From positions 1 through 40,063 of the forward strand of contig CACIWU010000008.1 of NCBI GenBank assembly GCA_902590435.1: a stretch of DNA of 40,063 nt. Reading direction: 5' to 3'. The notes under the pieces are model-generated. The model did no database searches and was not told the origin of the DNA. It saw only the letters and a program-made list of their open reading frames with translations. Both the position numbers and the translations under genes were made by a program. Shown here in pieces: positions 1 to 8,044 of this stretch (position 1 is the first letter of the stretch; the number at the start of each line of letters is the position of its first letter). This DNA comes from an uncultured SAR324 cluster bacterium (GTDB lineage Bacteria > SAR324 > NAC60-12).

Positions 1-71
1 AGGGAAATATCTGAAAGATGAGAATATTCATCTAACAAAAATTAAATATCATTGCAAAATTTCATAACAAC

Positions 72-121
72 CTTCTATAAGCAAATTTAAAAAGATTTTT
101 ATTTATGACTTCTATAAGCAA
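72..121 (+). repeat. 13-bp direct repeat pair spanning a start codon
   Basis: The 13-mer CTTCTATAAGCAA occurs at 72-84 and again at 109-121, 37 bp apart. The second copy lies in codons 2-6 of the downstream methyltransferase gene, and both copies are followed by similar A/T-rich sequence. This looks like a small local duplication around the translation start. It could be chance in such AT-rich DNA, and no function can be assigned. Confidence 0.4.
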
Positions 122-1031
122 TCTTTTAAAAAATAATAAGATTATCTTGATGGATGGAGGAGTTTCCACTGAAATACAAAAACGCGGTGTAGATATGAAT
201 TCCAAAGTATGGAGCGGAATTGCTCACATAGTTAATCCAAACATTGTATGTCAAGTCCATGAAGACTACATTCATGCAGGAGCACAGGTAATAACTACAA
301 ATACTTTCGCTAGTGCGCGTCATGTCTTAGAAAGTATAAATTTAGGAGAGGAAACAAAGAAAATAAATAATGAAGCTGTCTTAATAGCAAAAAAAGCCAG
401 AGACAGGTCCGCAAAAGAAGAAGTTTGGATTGCTGGGTCAATGTCAAGTATGGCTCCTTTTAATAGCTCTAAAGAAGTCGCTGAAGGAAAAACAGTTGCA
501 TCTAACTACAAGGAACTCGCTGAAACTCTAGCAGAATCAGGGGTGGATTTGATTATTGCCGAGATGATGAGGGATGTTGCTAATGCAAAACTTGTTATCA
601 AAGCTGCTCTATCCACAGGATTACCAGTATGGATAGGTTATAGTGCTATGCAAACAAAATCTAAAAAAAACGTATTAAGTTGGAGATGGAAAAATTCTCT
701 CCCGCCAATTGACTTTGTTGAATTGGTTAAGGCTATATCTCCTTTAGGAGGTAATGCCGCTGGAGTTATGCACAGCCAAGTAAGAGATACCGGTCCTGCC
801 CTAGAAATTTTATCTAGAAATTGGCATGGTCCAAAACTGGCTTACGCAGAAACAGGAAAACTAGAAAAACCTGACTGGAATTTTAAGGAAATATATGAAC
901 CAAAAAGATATGCTGATGAAGTAAAAACATGGATAAAAAAATTTGGAGTACAGATTATTGGAGGTTGTTGTGGAACCGGACCAAAACATATTCAGGTTCT
1001 TAAAAATCAAATCCACAACCTTAAATTATAA
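105..1031 (+). CDS. Homocysteine S-methyltransferase-like protein
   Basis: The 308-aa protein matches the single-domain homocysteine S-methyltransferase family (MmuM/BHMT-like), which moves a methyl group from a donor such as S-methylmethionine or betaine to homocysteine on a zinc-bound TIM barrel. The N-terminal MDGGVSTEIQ (16-25) and the C-terminal GGCCGTGPKHI (286-296, with C288/C289) are family signatures, and the length is typical. The third zinc ligand is normally a Cys in a G-x-N-C motif; here the aligned segment reads GVMH, placing His223 there. The donor cannot be told from sequence. The gene stands alone on the plus strand, converging on a minus-strand lipoprotein gene. The ATG has no clear Shine-Dalgarno sequence. 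The fold assignment is secure; the reaction is inferred. Confidence 0.85.
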   Translation: MTSISNLLKNNKIILMDGGVSTEIQKRGVDMNSKVWSGIAHIVNPNIVCQVHEDYIHAGAQVITTNTFASARHVLESINLGEETKKINNEAVLIAKKARDRSAKEEVWIAGSMSSMAPFNSSKEVAEGKTVASNYKELAETLAESGVDLIIAEMMRDVANAKLVIKAALSTGLPVWIGYSAMQTKSKKNVLSWRWKNSLPPIDFVELVKAISPLGGNAAGVMHSQVRDTGPALEILSRNWHGPKLAYAETGKLEKPDWNFKEIYEPKRYADEVKTWIKKFGVQIIGGCCGTGPKHIQVLKNQIHNLKL

Positions 1032-1211
1032 ACCTTAGTCAAAATATAAATTGCCTGATTTTTTAAAGTTATAAATTTAATAAATATAAGGGAAAGAGAT
1101 TCTGGAAATACAATCCCTAGAAGCAAAAATTACCTTTTAAATTAATATAAAATACCCTCCTCATAAATGAAAACACAACGGTTTTTTTTAAAATCAAATA
1201 AGTCAATCAAT

Positions 1212-1931
1212 TTAATAATCTTCAGATTCTTCCTTGACAGGTTTTTCCACCATTTCAGATGGAGGACTTATTTTATGTTCAATAATTTTCCATTTTTCAA
1301 AATTTTCTACTTCTTTTAACTCATCCATTAATTTTACTTTAAAAGTATCATCCAATTCTAGCATTTCAACATGACGAAACCCCTCTTTTATTAGCCTCTT
1401 ATTTCTATCTTCTATTTTCTTTTTCCTGTTTTTAATTTCATGTTTTCTTTCACCTCTATTCAAATTTTTTAAATTGTTTCCAGTAATTCTTTCGGGCTGT
1501 TGAATTAATAATTTTTTACCAATAATTGTCGCCTTACCGTTTTCAAGTTGGAATTCAACAGTATCAAAATCCCTTATTCTAAGCTTTTTCTTTTTACCAA
1601 CTCTAAAACCAGGTTTTGCAACTGCATATAGTTTGATAAATTTATATTTACCAGGTTTTAATTGGGATTTATAAGAGAAAAAAATATCAGGATTTGGCTC
1701 TATTCTATGTGGAATTCTTTTACCACTTGAATTTTCAATAGTTAAATTAACTGTATAAATAAATTTTTTTAATGTTTGTATAGTTTCAACTGGAATTATG
1801 AGCAAAGTTTTATTATTTTCATCAGGTTCCGGAACAGACAAAGAACATCCGGAAAAGTTAAAAAATAGAAAAAACGTTATAGTCAGAGCGAAATATTTGG
1901 CAAGTTTAGATAATTTAGAAGTGAAACACAT
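1212..1931 (-). CDS. Putative lipoprotein of unknown function
   Basis: The 239-aa product starts with a basic n-region and a hydrophobic stretch (about residues 12-25) ending in FSGC with Cys29, a plausible but weak lipobox, so a membrane-anchored lipoprotein is likely. The mature part is highly charged: residues about 150-190 are very Lys/Arg/Glu-rich and probably helical, and the C-terminus is acidic. No known domain was recognised. A short decayed copy of its C-terminal segment lies about 100 bp upstream (2023-2079), suggesting the gene was once duplicated in tandem. It converges with the methyltransferase gene. Function unknown. Confidence 0.6.
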   Translation of the reverse strand: MCFTSKLSKLAKYFALTITFFLFFNFSGCSLSVPEPDENNKTLLIIPVETIQTLKKFIYTVNLTIENSSGKRIPHRIEPNPDIFFSYKSQLKPGKYKFIKLYAVAKPGFRVGKKKKLRIRDFDTVEFQLENGKATIIGKKLLIQQPERITGNNLKNLNRGERKHEIKNRKKKIEDRNKRLIKEGFRHVEMLELDDTFKVKLMDELKEVENFEKWKIIEHKISPPSEMVEKPVKEESEDY

Positions 1932-2022
1932 ATTCCTATTTTAGTAATTCAAGGTTTTAATAATTTGAAAAAAATCAATAAAACCATTCTTTTGTTGCAA
2001 TTTCTAATAATTGTTATTAATT

Positions 2023-2079
2023 TCACTTTTCGTAATTTTCTACTTCGTTTAATTTCTCCATTAATTTTTTATGAATTAC
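2023..2079 (-). pseudogene. Decayed copy of the lipoprotein C-terminus
   Basis: On the minus strand this stretch reads KLMEKLNEVENYEK followed by a stop. The intact lipoprotein at 1212-1931 contains KLMDELKEVENFEK near its C-terminus, so 10 of 14 residues are identical. The DNA also aligns (compare about 2031-2069 with 1298-1336). The frame upstream is short and no start or signal peptide is present. It is best read as the remnant of a tandem paralogue whose 5' part has been lost. Confidence 0.55.
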
Positions 2080-2124
2080 AACACAAAAAACTCTTTGGAT
2101 AAAAAATATATTTTCAAAGTTATC

Positions 2125-2388
2125 CTATTCAGGTGGAGCCCCCTTGAATCTTTCCCCGGATTCAAAATTTGGTGAAATACCAATATTTGCTATTTTAAAC
2201 TCACCGCTTGCGGTATTAAGAATAATAGCTTTCCCGTCATTGTTTGGGATAGCAACAACCTGAAACATTCCTATTGGTCGGTTCCCTTTCTTTCCTTTTT
2301 TATTGCTTGCTCCTAAGGAAAAAACTACTGCAATACCTATTACTAGTCCTATCATTAGAGTTTTAGAATCCATCATTTTGTCCCTCAT
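2125..2388 (-). CDS. Small membrane-anchored or secreted protein, unknown
   Basis: The 87-aa product has one hydrophobic segment near the N-terminus (about residues 10-27, TLMIGLVIGIAVVFSLGAS), then a basic KKGKKGNR stretch and a short soluble part ending in GAPPE. It could be a single-pass membrane protein or carry an uncleaved signal. The start may be Met5 or Met6 rather than Met1. An imperfect repeat with AGCAT/ATGCT arms lies about 35-55 bp upstream. No homologue was recognised. It sits between two decayed genes, so it may itself be losing function. Confidence 0.5.
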   Translation of the reverse strand: MRDKMMDSKTLMIGLVIGIAVVFSLGASNKKGKKGNRPIGMFQVVAIPNNDGKAIILNTASGEFKIANIGISPNFESGERFKGAPPE

Positions 2389-2496
2389 TTTTATTAATTA
2401 GTCCAATATTAATTAAATTTTAAATTAGCATAGGCTAACATGCTGCCTAAAAGTTAAACATTACTATCAACGCAACATTGTGTCAATAATATTATT

Positions 2497-2794
2497 TTAG
2501 GACTCCCCCAGTATTTCAGAAAGTCTACCTTGTGCTACGCGAGCCATTATTTCCAACTGAAAAACTCTATCTTGTGCATTAAATTAACCTAAAACTCTAT
2601 ACGCATCAATTTCATTTTTCGCTGAAATGTGAGGAATTGCCCATTTATCAAAAACAACTTTAACTTCATCTTTTAAGACCAGAAAGTTTTTCTTCACCCT
2701 ACCACTAAGGTAATTTAGATCTTAAATAAATATAAATTCCAGTAATAACTACTAAAACTAGAATAAATAATCCGTAAACTATTTTACGAATCAT
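2497..2794 (-). pseudogene. Decayed N-terminus of a penicillin acylase (S45) family protein
   Basis: Reading from an ATG at 2794, the minus strand encodes a hydrophobic N-terminal anchor (MIRKIVYGLFILVLVVITG), then LRSKLP, an in-frame TAG, GEEKLSGLK, a frame change, then DEVKVVFDKWAIPHISA, DAYRVLG, a TAA, then NAQDRVFQLEIMARVAQGRL and SEILGES before another stop. The order of LP, GE..L.GL, V.V..D..G.PHI.A, DAY..LG, AQDR.FQ.E..RR.A.GRLSE and G is the conserved start of the Ntn-hydrolase penicillin/AHL acylase family. Three stops, a frameshift and loss of the rest (including the catalytic Ser of the beta chain) show it is a remnant. It lies 24 bp downstream of the PilZ gene on the same strand. 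Confidence 0.85.
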
Positions 2795-2817
2795 AATCTA
2801 AATAAAAATTAATAAGT

Positions 2818-4035
2818 TTAGGCCGCTTGGATTTTGACTTTTTTACGATGGAGGTATTGGTTGAGTTTAATATGTGTCAACATATCTACGTCTTTGAACT
2901 TCAAATGAATATTACTTTTTCCCTGTAATGCTACAACGTCAACTACTGAAACTGCAAGATTCCCTCTCAAACTTGCATAAGGTAAATGAAAAAGAAAAAC
3001 ATCTTCTTTTTTGATAATTTCTGTAGGAAGTTTTTCTATCTCTACCTTAATCCCTCCAGCACTCATATCCCTTATTTTTCCAAATAGTTTTTTCGGTTTA
3101 GTTTCAAGAGGTTCTCCTTTTTGATGAAGTTCATACTGTATTGCTGTAAAAAAATGAAAGTTCATTCCTATATTAACAGGCAACCTTTCAGAAACTCTTA
3201 TCTTTAGTTTCCTAATATTTTTGGTATGTCTCAGAATAACTGCGTTTAAATCTGTAACGAGTTGCCCTAAAATTTTCAATCTAAATTCATATTCTGCTTC
3301 ATTACCTCTACGAACAATGCAATATAATTCTGAAAACTGCTTTAAATTTGCTGGACGCTTTTTTACTGTAGGCGGTTTAATCAACATCTGTGTCTCATTT
3401 GAATCTAAAATAGGACTCATAAACACTATAATTCTCCCCTTGTGACGAATTTGAAATTCTAAATGTTTTCCAACTTCAAGCATTTGAGTACATATAAAAT
3501 TAAATTTAAGATTCTTGAAGGTAAACTGTAAACTTTTTCTCAACATAGCAATTTTCATTATTTCTGACTTGGAAAATCTATTTGATTTTTTATATTCCTC
3601 AACCACTTTCTCAAAAGTTTCTGATGACGTTAAAACTTGTAATAATATTGAAGGATCATTTGTATTACATAGTTCATTTAAAAAATTTCTATCTTGATCA
3701 TCTACTTGTCTTGATTCTAACTGTGCGTCAACTGCTAACTGTGCTTGATCTTCAGCAATTTTATCTAAACCTTCCTGAATTTTCTTTTTATGAAGATACC
3801 TAATTGTCAAAATACCTCCAACTAAAGAAACGATTAATAAAGATGATATAATATAAAAACTTAAAGGAATCTCAGACATTGGTGGCATCGTCTGGATCAA
3901 ATTGGTTGTCTGCAAATCCTTGAGCGTAAAATTTGATTTTTTTGGAGTTCTATCAATACCACAAAGTAAAAACCAAATTGCAGCAATGAAAAGCAACCTT
4001 CTTAAAATATTTAAAGAGTTTATTAATTGATACAT
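2818..4035 (-). CDS. Membrane-anchored PilZ-domain protein
   Basis: The 405-aa protein has two hydrophobic segments (about residues 11-26 and 58-79), a linker predicted to be helical (80-120), a middle region of unknown type and a C-terminal PilZ domain. The c-di-GMP-binding motifs are intact: RVSER (R280 and R284, RxxxR) and DMSAGG (323-328, D/NxSxxG). The domain arrangement resembles flagellar-brake-like proteins, in which a PilZ domain senses c-di-GMP and changes motility or surface behaviour. It is the last intact gene of the minus-strand series parC, rpmB, pheA, PilZ, 65 bp after pheA, although the functions do not suggest one pathway. c-di-GMP binding is inferred from the motifs. Confidence 0.8.
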   Translation of the reverse strand: MYQLINSLNILRRLLFIAAIWFLLCGIDRTPKKSNFTLKDLQTTNLIQTMPPMSEIPLSFYIISSLLIVSLVGGILTIRYLHKKKIQEGLDKIAEDQAQLAVDAQLESRQVDDQDRNFLNELCNTNDPSILLQVLTSSETFEKVVEEYKKSNRFSKSEIMKIAMLRKSLQFTFKNLKFNFICTQMLEVGKHLEFQIRHKGRIIVFMSPILDSNETQMLIKPPTVKKRPANLKQFSELYCIVRRGNEAEYEFRLKILGQLVTDLNAVILRHTKNIRKLKIRVSERLPVNIGMNFHFFTAIQYELHQKGEPLETKPKKLFGKIRDMSAGGIKVEIEKLPTEIIKKEDVFLFHLPYASLRGNLAVSVVDVVALQGKSNIHLKFKDVDMLTHIKLNQYLHRKKVKIQAA

Positions 4036-4100
4036 TGTAAAAAAAGTGTTTATAAAATTTAATAAAAATTTTTACTACAACATAATATCAGACAAGCAAT

Positions 4101-4940
4101 TCAATCTAATAAATCATAACTTCCGAGTACTTTATATCTAAATTTTGATGAACGGAGAACTTCAAGGCAATTTTCAGTATATTTTGAATTATAAAAATCT
4201 ACAAAAAAAACATATGCCCACGGAGTATCCTTTGCAGGCCTTGACTCTAGGCGGCAAAGATTGATTTGGAAAAGATTAAAAACGCTTAAGAGTTGATATA
4301 ACAAACCAGAGCGATCTTCTTGAAATTCAATTAGTAGAGATGTTTTCTTTCGGGAAAAATCTAGTTTTTCATTTAAATTACGAGACCTAACAACTAAGAA
4401 TCTGGTTGTATTGTTCTTATAATCCTGAATTCCAGAGGAATAAATCCATTTTTTATTATCTTTGGCAAAAGATAGTGGAACTATAGCGGCTACAGATACT
4501 CCCGCATCAACTTCCTTAAGAAACTGTAACCCAGAATCTACATTGCTCATTGTTAATTTACTTTGTGCATGATCTAAATTTTTTGCAAAAAATTTGCTAC
4601 TTTGTTCAAGTGCCTGAGGATGGGTAAAACAAAACTTTACGGATTTTAAATCTGCATTTACAAGTAATGCGTACTCAATAAGTAAATTTAATTCTCCCAA
4701 AATAACCAAATCATTATTTACTAAAGAGTCCTGTACTTGTGAAACAGTGCCGGCAACTGAATTTTCGATAGGAACGACAGCTACTGAATTAACATCCTCA
4801 CTTGCCCTGGAGAGGGTTTCGTGAAATGTTTTAGTATAAGAAATACTTACACCTCTCTTAGCTATTTTTCTTGCAGCTTCATCACTATAGGTGCCTCGTG
4901 GCCCCAAAGCTAAAATTTGGGTGCAATCTTTTAAATACAT
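4101..4940 (-). CDS. pheA: Prephenate dehydratase
   Basis: The 279-aa protein is a monofunctional prephenate dehydratase, converting prephenate to phenylpyruvate in phenylalanine synthesis. Seen in order: LGPRGTYSDEAA near residue 12, VPIENSVAGTV (56-66), the catalytic TTRF motif (178-181) and a C-terminal ACT domain (about 198-275) with the ESRP motif (232-235) used for phenylalanine feedback binding. No chorismate mutase domain precedes it, unlike the E. coli fusion. The length is normal for the stand-alone type. The retained ESRP motif suggests allosteric control by phenylalanine. It lies 73 bp downstream of rpmB on the same strand. Confidence 0.93.
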   Translation of the reverse strand: MYLKDCTQILALGPRGTYSDEAARKIAKRGVSISYTKTFHETLSRASEDVNSVAVVPIENSVAGTVSQVQDSLVNNDLVILGELNLLIEYALLVNADLKSVKFCFTHPQALEQSSKFFAKNLDHAQSKLTMSNVDSGLQFLKEVDAGVSVAAIVPLSFAKDNKKWIYSSGIQDYKNNTTRFLVVRSRNLNEKLDFSRKKTSLLIEFQEDRSGLLYQLLSVFNLFQINLCRLESRPAKDTPWAYVFFVDFYNSKYTENCLEVLRSSKFRYKVLGSYDLLD

Positions 4941-5013
4941 GAATCCTATGATTTATAATGGCAAGCAAACCGACGGAATTTGTACCTATCCGACTGAATG
5001 TAAAACTGGTAGC

Positions 5014-5205
5014 TCAAGCAGCAATTGTTTTTCCGGAACGGATACACTGTGTACAAACTCGTGTTTTTCTACGATTACCACTTGATTGACGAATACGTAC
5101 TACTTGTAAATTAGGGATCCAGCGTCGTTTATTCTTGTTGTTAGCGTGACTCACTCTATTCCCATTCCCAGGAACTTTACCACACAACTCGCATTTTTGT
5201 GACAT
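5014..5205 (-). CDS. rpmB: Large ribosomal subunit protein bL28
   Basis: The 63-aa protein starts MSQKCELCGK and has the L28 core (GNRVSHANNKNKRRWIPNLQ). Four cysteines form two CxxC pairs (C5/C8 and C51/C54), so this is the zinc-binding (C+) form, and the length fits the short bL28 class. It lies between pheA and parC on the minus strand, with about 70 bp on each side. The retained ligands suggest that zinc is available to the cell and that the usual zinc-independent replacement is not the copy here. Confidence 0.95.
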   Translation of the reverse strand: MSQKCELCGKVPGNGNRVSHANNKNKRRWIPNLQVVRIRQSSGNRRKTRVCTQCIRSGKTIAA

Positions 5206-5278
5206 AACAAATTATAATTTTTTTAAAAAGATATATTTTCACACAATACTAATTCTTTTATAACAAATTTGCAATTAA

Positions 5279-7222
5279 TTAATTGTTTTGTTCTTCAAAT
5301 ATGAATGGTTGCGGTTGAATTTTTTCTGAAAAAATTTTTACTCCCTGCACAGACTTACTTGAAACTTTATTGCCTCTAGCCTGAATACCCTTGATCGCTA
5401 AATCATCTAAATTGTATATATCACTGGATTTTCTTATTCTAGGTGTTCTAACAAAAGATATTTCTAACTGAACCCCAGATCCTTCACTAATGTGCAAAAT
5501 TTTAGCTCCTTTTTTCAATGGAAAAAGATTATATTCTCTATCAAGTATAAATTTTTCTAGGCGAAATCTCTTAGCATAGCAAACTTTTGATGTGCCTTCC
5601 CAGTAAACTATGTTATGAATTTTTTCTGAATTCAATTTTTCCACTATAATAGCATTTTTGCCAATAAATTGTTTTTCAGGTACACGTATAACTTGATAAG
5701 AACCATCCTTTCTAATAACAATAATTTTATCGTAGGTAGAGCAATAAAAAGAAGATGAACCAGATTTGACATTCAAACCTAGAAATCCCTCTCTCCGATC
5801 CCAAACTACTTTCTTTTTTTCTGCCAAGTCTTGTACTCTTATTTCGTCAAATCGTTTTAAAATTGTACGTCTTGGATAATTTCTTCCAAATTTTTCCTTA
5901 ATTTTTTCAAGATAATCAATTGTAAAGCTGACTACATCTTTTAATGATTTGTTTAATGAACTAATTGTTACTTTTAGTTTATCAAGTTCTTTTTGGCTTT
6001 CTTTTTGATCATATCGTGAAATACGTTTTATTTGAATGTTTAGTAATTTTTCTATATCTTCCAGATCCACAGAAAAAGGTAAAACAGATTCTATTTGAAG
6101 CATATCTTTTTTTACTATTTCTATGGCTTCTTCGTAAGAATCACATAATTCCAATTTCTGATAAATTCTCTCCCCAATAAAATACATTTCCATTCTTTTA
6201 ATATGCCATTTACGCTTATTTTGCTCCAATGAAAGTAATAATTCACTTTTTAATAAATCTCTTAATCGTAGTGTGTTTTTCTCTAAAACCTCTCTCACAC
6301 TTAGTTGAACAGGATGATTACCTTGAATTAGTAACATGTTCACAGAAATTGAAATTTCACATTGAGTAAATGCATATAGCATTTTTAATAATTTTTCAGA
6401 ATTCGTTCCTCTCGTTGCTCTTAATTCAATTTCAACATTTTCGGCAGTAAAATCATCAATTGATGATAATTTCAGTTTTCCTTTGTTCACTGCATCTTGT
6501 ATAGATTGAATCAAAGATTCAGTTGTCACACCAAATGGTAATTCTTTTATCGTTAGGATTTTTTCATCTGAAATATCAATCTTAGCACGTACACGCACCT
6601 TTCCTAAACCATCTTCATAATTCTCTATATCCAGTAAACCTCCGTTTATAAAATCCGGAAACAACGTAAAAGGTTTATTTTTGAGATAAGCAATTTGTGC
6701 ATCAATAACTTCATTAAAATTATGCGGTAATATCTTTGTAGACATTCCAACAGCAATTCCCTCAGCGCCAAAAAGTAAAGATACTGGAAGTTTAGATGGT
6801 AAAATGACAGGTTCTTTATTTCTTCCATCATAACTGTCTGTATATTCTGTAAGCTCAGAATTAAAAAGTACTTCTTTGGCAAGTGGAGTAAGGCGTGCTT
6901 CTATATATCTTGACGCTGAAGCGGGATCACCAGTAAGTAAATTTCCAAAATTCCCTTGTTTTTCAATAAAATATTCTTTGTTCGCCATAACAATCAAGGC
7001 TGACCCAATTGAAGAGTCACCATGAGGATGCAGCTTCATTGTATCACCTACAATATTTGCCACCTTGCAGAATTTTCCATCATCCATCTCCTTCATAGTG
7101 TGTAAAATTCTTCGTTGAACCGGTTTTAACCCATCCAAAATATCTGGAATTGCCCGATCTTTGATAACATAGGACGCATATTCCAAAAAATTTTGATCCA
7201 TCAATGGTTTGAGATAACGCAT
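5279..7222 (-). CDS. parC: DNA topoisomerase IV subunit A (ParC/GyrA family), short form
   Basis: The 647-aa type IIA topoisomerase A subunit has the N-terminal winged-helix/tower core: YASYVIKDRAIPDILDGLKPVQRRIL (14-40, split by domain), KLHPHGDSSI (63-72) and SASRYIEARL with catalytic Tyr106. It is about 100 residues shorter than typical ParC. The C-terminal part (about 490-647) holds only a reduced set of beta-pinwheel-like strands, and I see no GyrA box. This points to a ParC-like decatenase rather than the gyrase partner of the gyrB at 18.6 kb. Its ParE partner is not in the window. A gyrase A role cannot be excluded because no other A subunit is present here. Confidence 0.85.
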   Translation of the reverse strand: MRYLKPLMDQNFLEYASYVIKDRAIPDILDGLKPVQRRILHTMKEMDDGKFCKVANIVGDTMKLHPHGDSSIGSALIVMANKEYFIEKQGNFGNLLTGDPASASRYIEARLTPLAKEVLFNSELTEYTDSYDGRNKEPVILPSKLPVSLLFGAEGIAVGMSTKILPHNFNEVIDAQIAYLKNKPFTLFPDFINGGLLDIENYEDGLGKVRVRAKIDISDEKILTIKELPFGVTTESLIQSIQDAVNKGKLKLSSIDDFTAENVEIELRATRGTNSEKLLKMLYAFTQCEISISVNMLLIQGNHPVQLSVREVLEKNTLRLRDLLKSELLLSLEQNKRKWHIKRMEMYFIGERIYQKLELCDSYEEAIEIVKKDMLQIESVLPFSVDLEDIEKLLNIQIKRISRYDQKESQKELDKLKVTISSLNKSLKDVVSFTIDYLEKIKEKFGRNYPRRTILKRFDEIRVQDLAEKKKVVWDRREGFLGLNVKSGSSSFYCSTYDKIIVIRKDGSYQVIRVPEKQFIGKNAIIVEKLNSEKIHNIVYWEGTSKVCYAKRFRLEKFILDREYNLFPLKKGAKILHISEGSGVQLEISFVRTPRIRKSSDIYNLDDLAIKGIQARGNKVSSKSVQGVKIFSEKIQPQPFIFEEQNN

Positions 7223-7737
7223 TTAATTTTATTTAATTTTAAGTTTTATTTTCATTGATCTAGCTTTGTATTAGTTAGATCATACATATGTGTAATCCGA
7301 ATCTTTTATTAACTTTTTACAGTCAATAAAATTTATCTGGATTTGATTTGCGGCTATGCAATTCAAAATTTTTTTAAAGCATTTAAAAACTATTACACTC
7401 CAGTCTCAACATGAGTCTAACAAATTTTCATAAAAAATAATCTCTAAATTATTATACTAACAAAGTCTGTTTTTTGTAAAAAAATAATACTAAGTTTTCT
7501 AGAAATACTCACTCTAGGCAAAAAATTTATCTCTTTATCATGAAAAATTATTAGAATCATAAATTATAATTTTTTACGTATTTTGAAAATTAGATTAATG
7601 CAATAATAATTTCATAGAAAGAAAATTTTTTGAACTAGAACAAGAAAAATTTTTTGTTATTTTACAAAATTAAATAAAATAAACTAGGAAAAATTAGAAA
7701 ATAATTTAGAGGATGGAATATAATTCTAGGGAAAAAA
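7223..7737. other. Gene-free AT-rich stretch upstream of parC
   Basis: About 515 bp of strongly A/T-rich sequence separates parC from the small peptide gene. I found no open frame with a start, ribosome site or recognisable protein, and no tRNA-like fold. Apart from the inverted repeat at 7256-7282 it shows only homopolymeric A and T runs. It must hold the parC promoter, but no single candidate stands out. Confidence 0.5.
7256..7282 (-). promoter_or_regulatory. Inverted repeat in the parC upstream region
   Basis: Arms TGATCTA (7256-7262) and TAGATCA (7276-7282) are perfectly complementary. Allowing one G-T pair extends the stem inward by three pairs. It lies 34 bp upstream of the parC start codon, where it could be an operator or an mRNA leader hairpin. 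Function is inferred from position only. Confidence 0.35.
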
Positions 7738-7770
7738 TTAATCGGGAGGTTTTAGATCACTCCCGATTAA
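7738..7770 (-). terminator. Rho-independent terminator after the 35-aa peptide gene
   Basis: A perfect 11-bp stem (TTAATCGGGAG at 7738-7748, CTCCCGATTAA at 7760-7770) encloses an 11-nt loop. On the minus strand it is followed directly by six T residues (7732-7737). It starts 10 bp after the stop codon of the peptide gene at 7781-7888. This is the clearest intrinsic terminator in the window. Confidence 0.88.
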
Positions 7771-7780
7771 CATGAAATAA

Positions 7781-7888
7781 TCAGAATCCTTTTCTAATCA
7801 ACAGTTCTTGAGGATTTAAACGATGCAAACAACGAGTACGTATTGCAATTTGCCGAAAAGGATAAAGATTTTTTTTTGTTGCTTTCAT
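7781..7888 (-). CDS. 35-aa cationic peptide of unknown function
   Basis: A short frame starts at an ATG preceded by AGGAG seven bases upstream and ends at a TGA 10 bp before a strong terminator. The peptide begins MKATKKNLYPF and ends NPQELLIRKGF. It carries about ten Lys/Arg residues, one Cys and no obvious membrane segment. A TATAAT hexamer lies 26-31 bp upstream. Ribosome site, promoter-like hexamer and terminator together make a complete transcription unit, which argues for a real gene despite its size. It diverges from an RHH regulator gene whose start lies 156 bp away. I do not recognise it; a nucleic-acid-binding peptide, toxin or leader peptide are all possible. Confidence 0.6.
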   Translation of the reverse strand: MKATKKNLYPFRQIAIRTRCLHRLNPQELLIRKGF

Positions 7889-7913
7889 TTGGTTTCTCCT
7901 GATTTAAAGAATA

Positions 7914-7919
7914 ATTATA
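7914..7919 (-). promoter_or_regulatory. Promoter -10 element for the 35-aa peptide gene
   Basis: A perfect TATAAT on the minus strand lies 26 bp upstream of the peptide start codon, giving a predicted leader of roughly 15-20 nt that would include the AGGAG ribosome site. The -35 region is A/T-rich without a good TTGACA match. Confidence 0.5.
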
Positions 7920-7955
7920 CTATTTTTTAGCTTTAAAAACTAATTTGTTAAAATC

Positions 7956-7983
7956 TTGCACACATCTTGAAAGATATTATAAG
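7956..7983 (+). promoter_or_regulatory. Promoter with internal palindrome upstream of the RHH gene
   Basis: TTGCAC (7956-7961) and TATAAG (7978-7983) are separated by 16 bp. The spacer contains the palindrome ATCTT-GA-AAGAT (7964-7975). RHH proteins bind short palindromes and often repress their own promoter, so this is a plausible autoregulatory operator. The leader to the start codon would be about 55 nt. The assignment rests on position and symmetry alone. Confidence 0.4.
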
Positions 7984-8044
7984 TAACATCGGCAGAATAA
8001 ATAATTTCTTGAGAATATTTTAAGAAGATACGGAGTAACTACCA

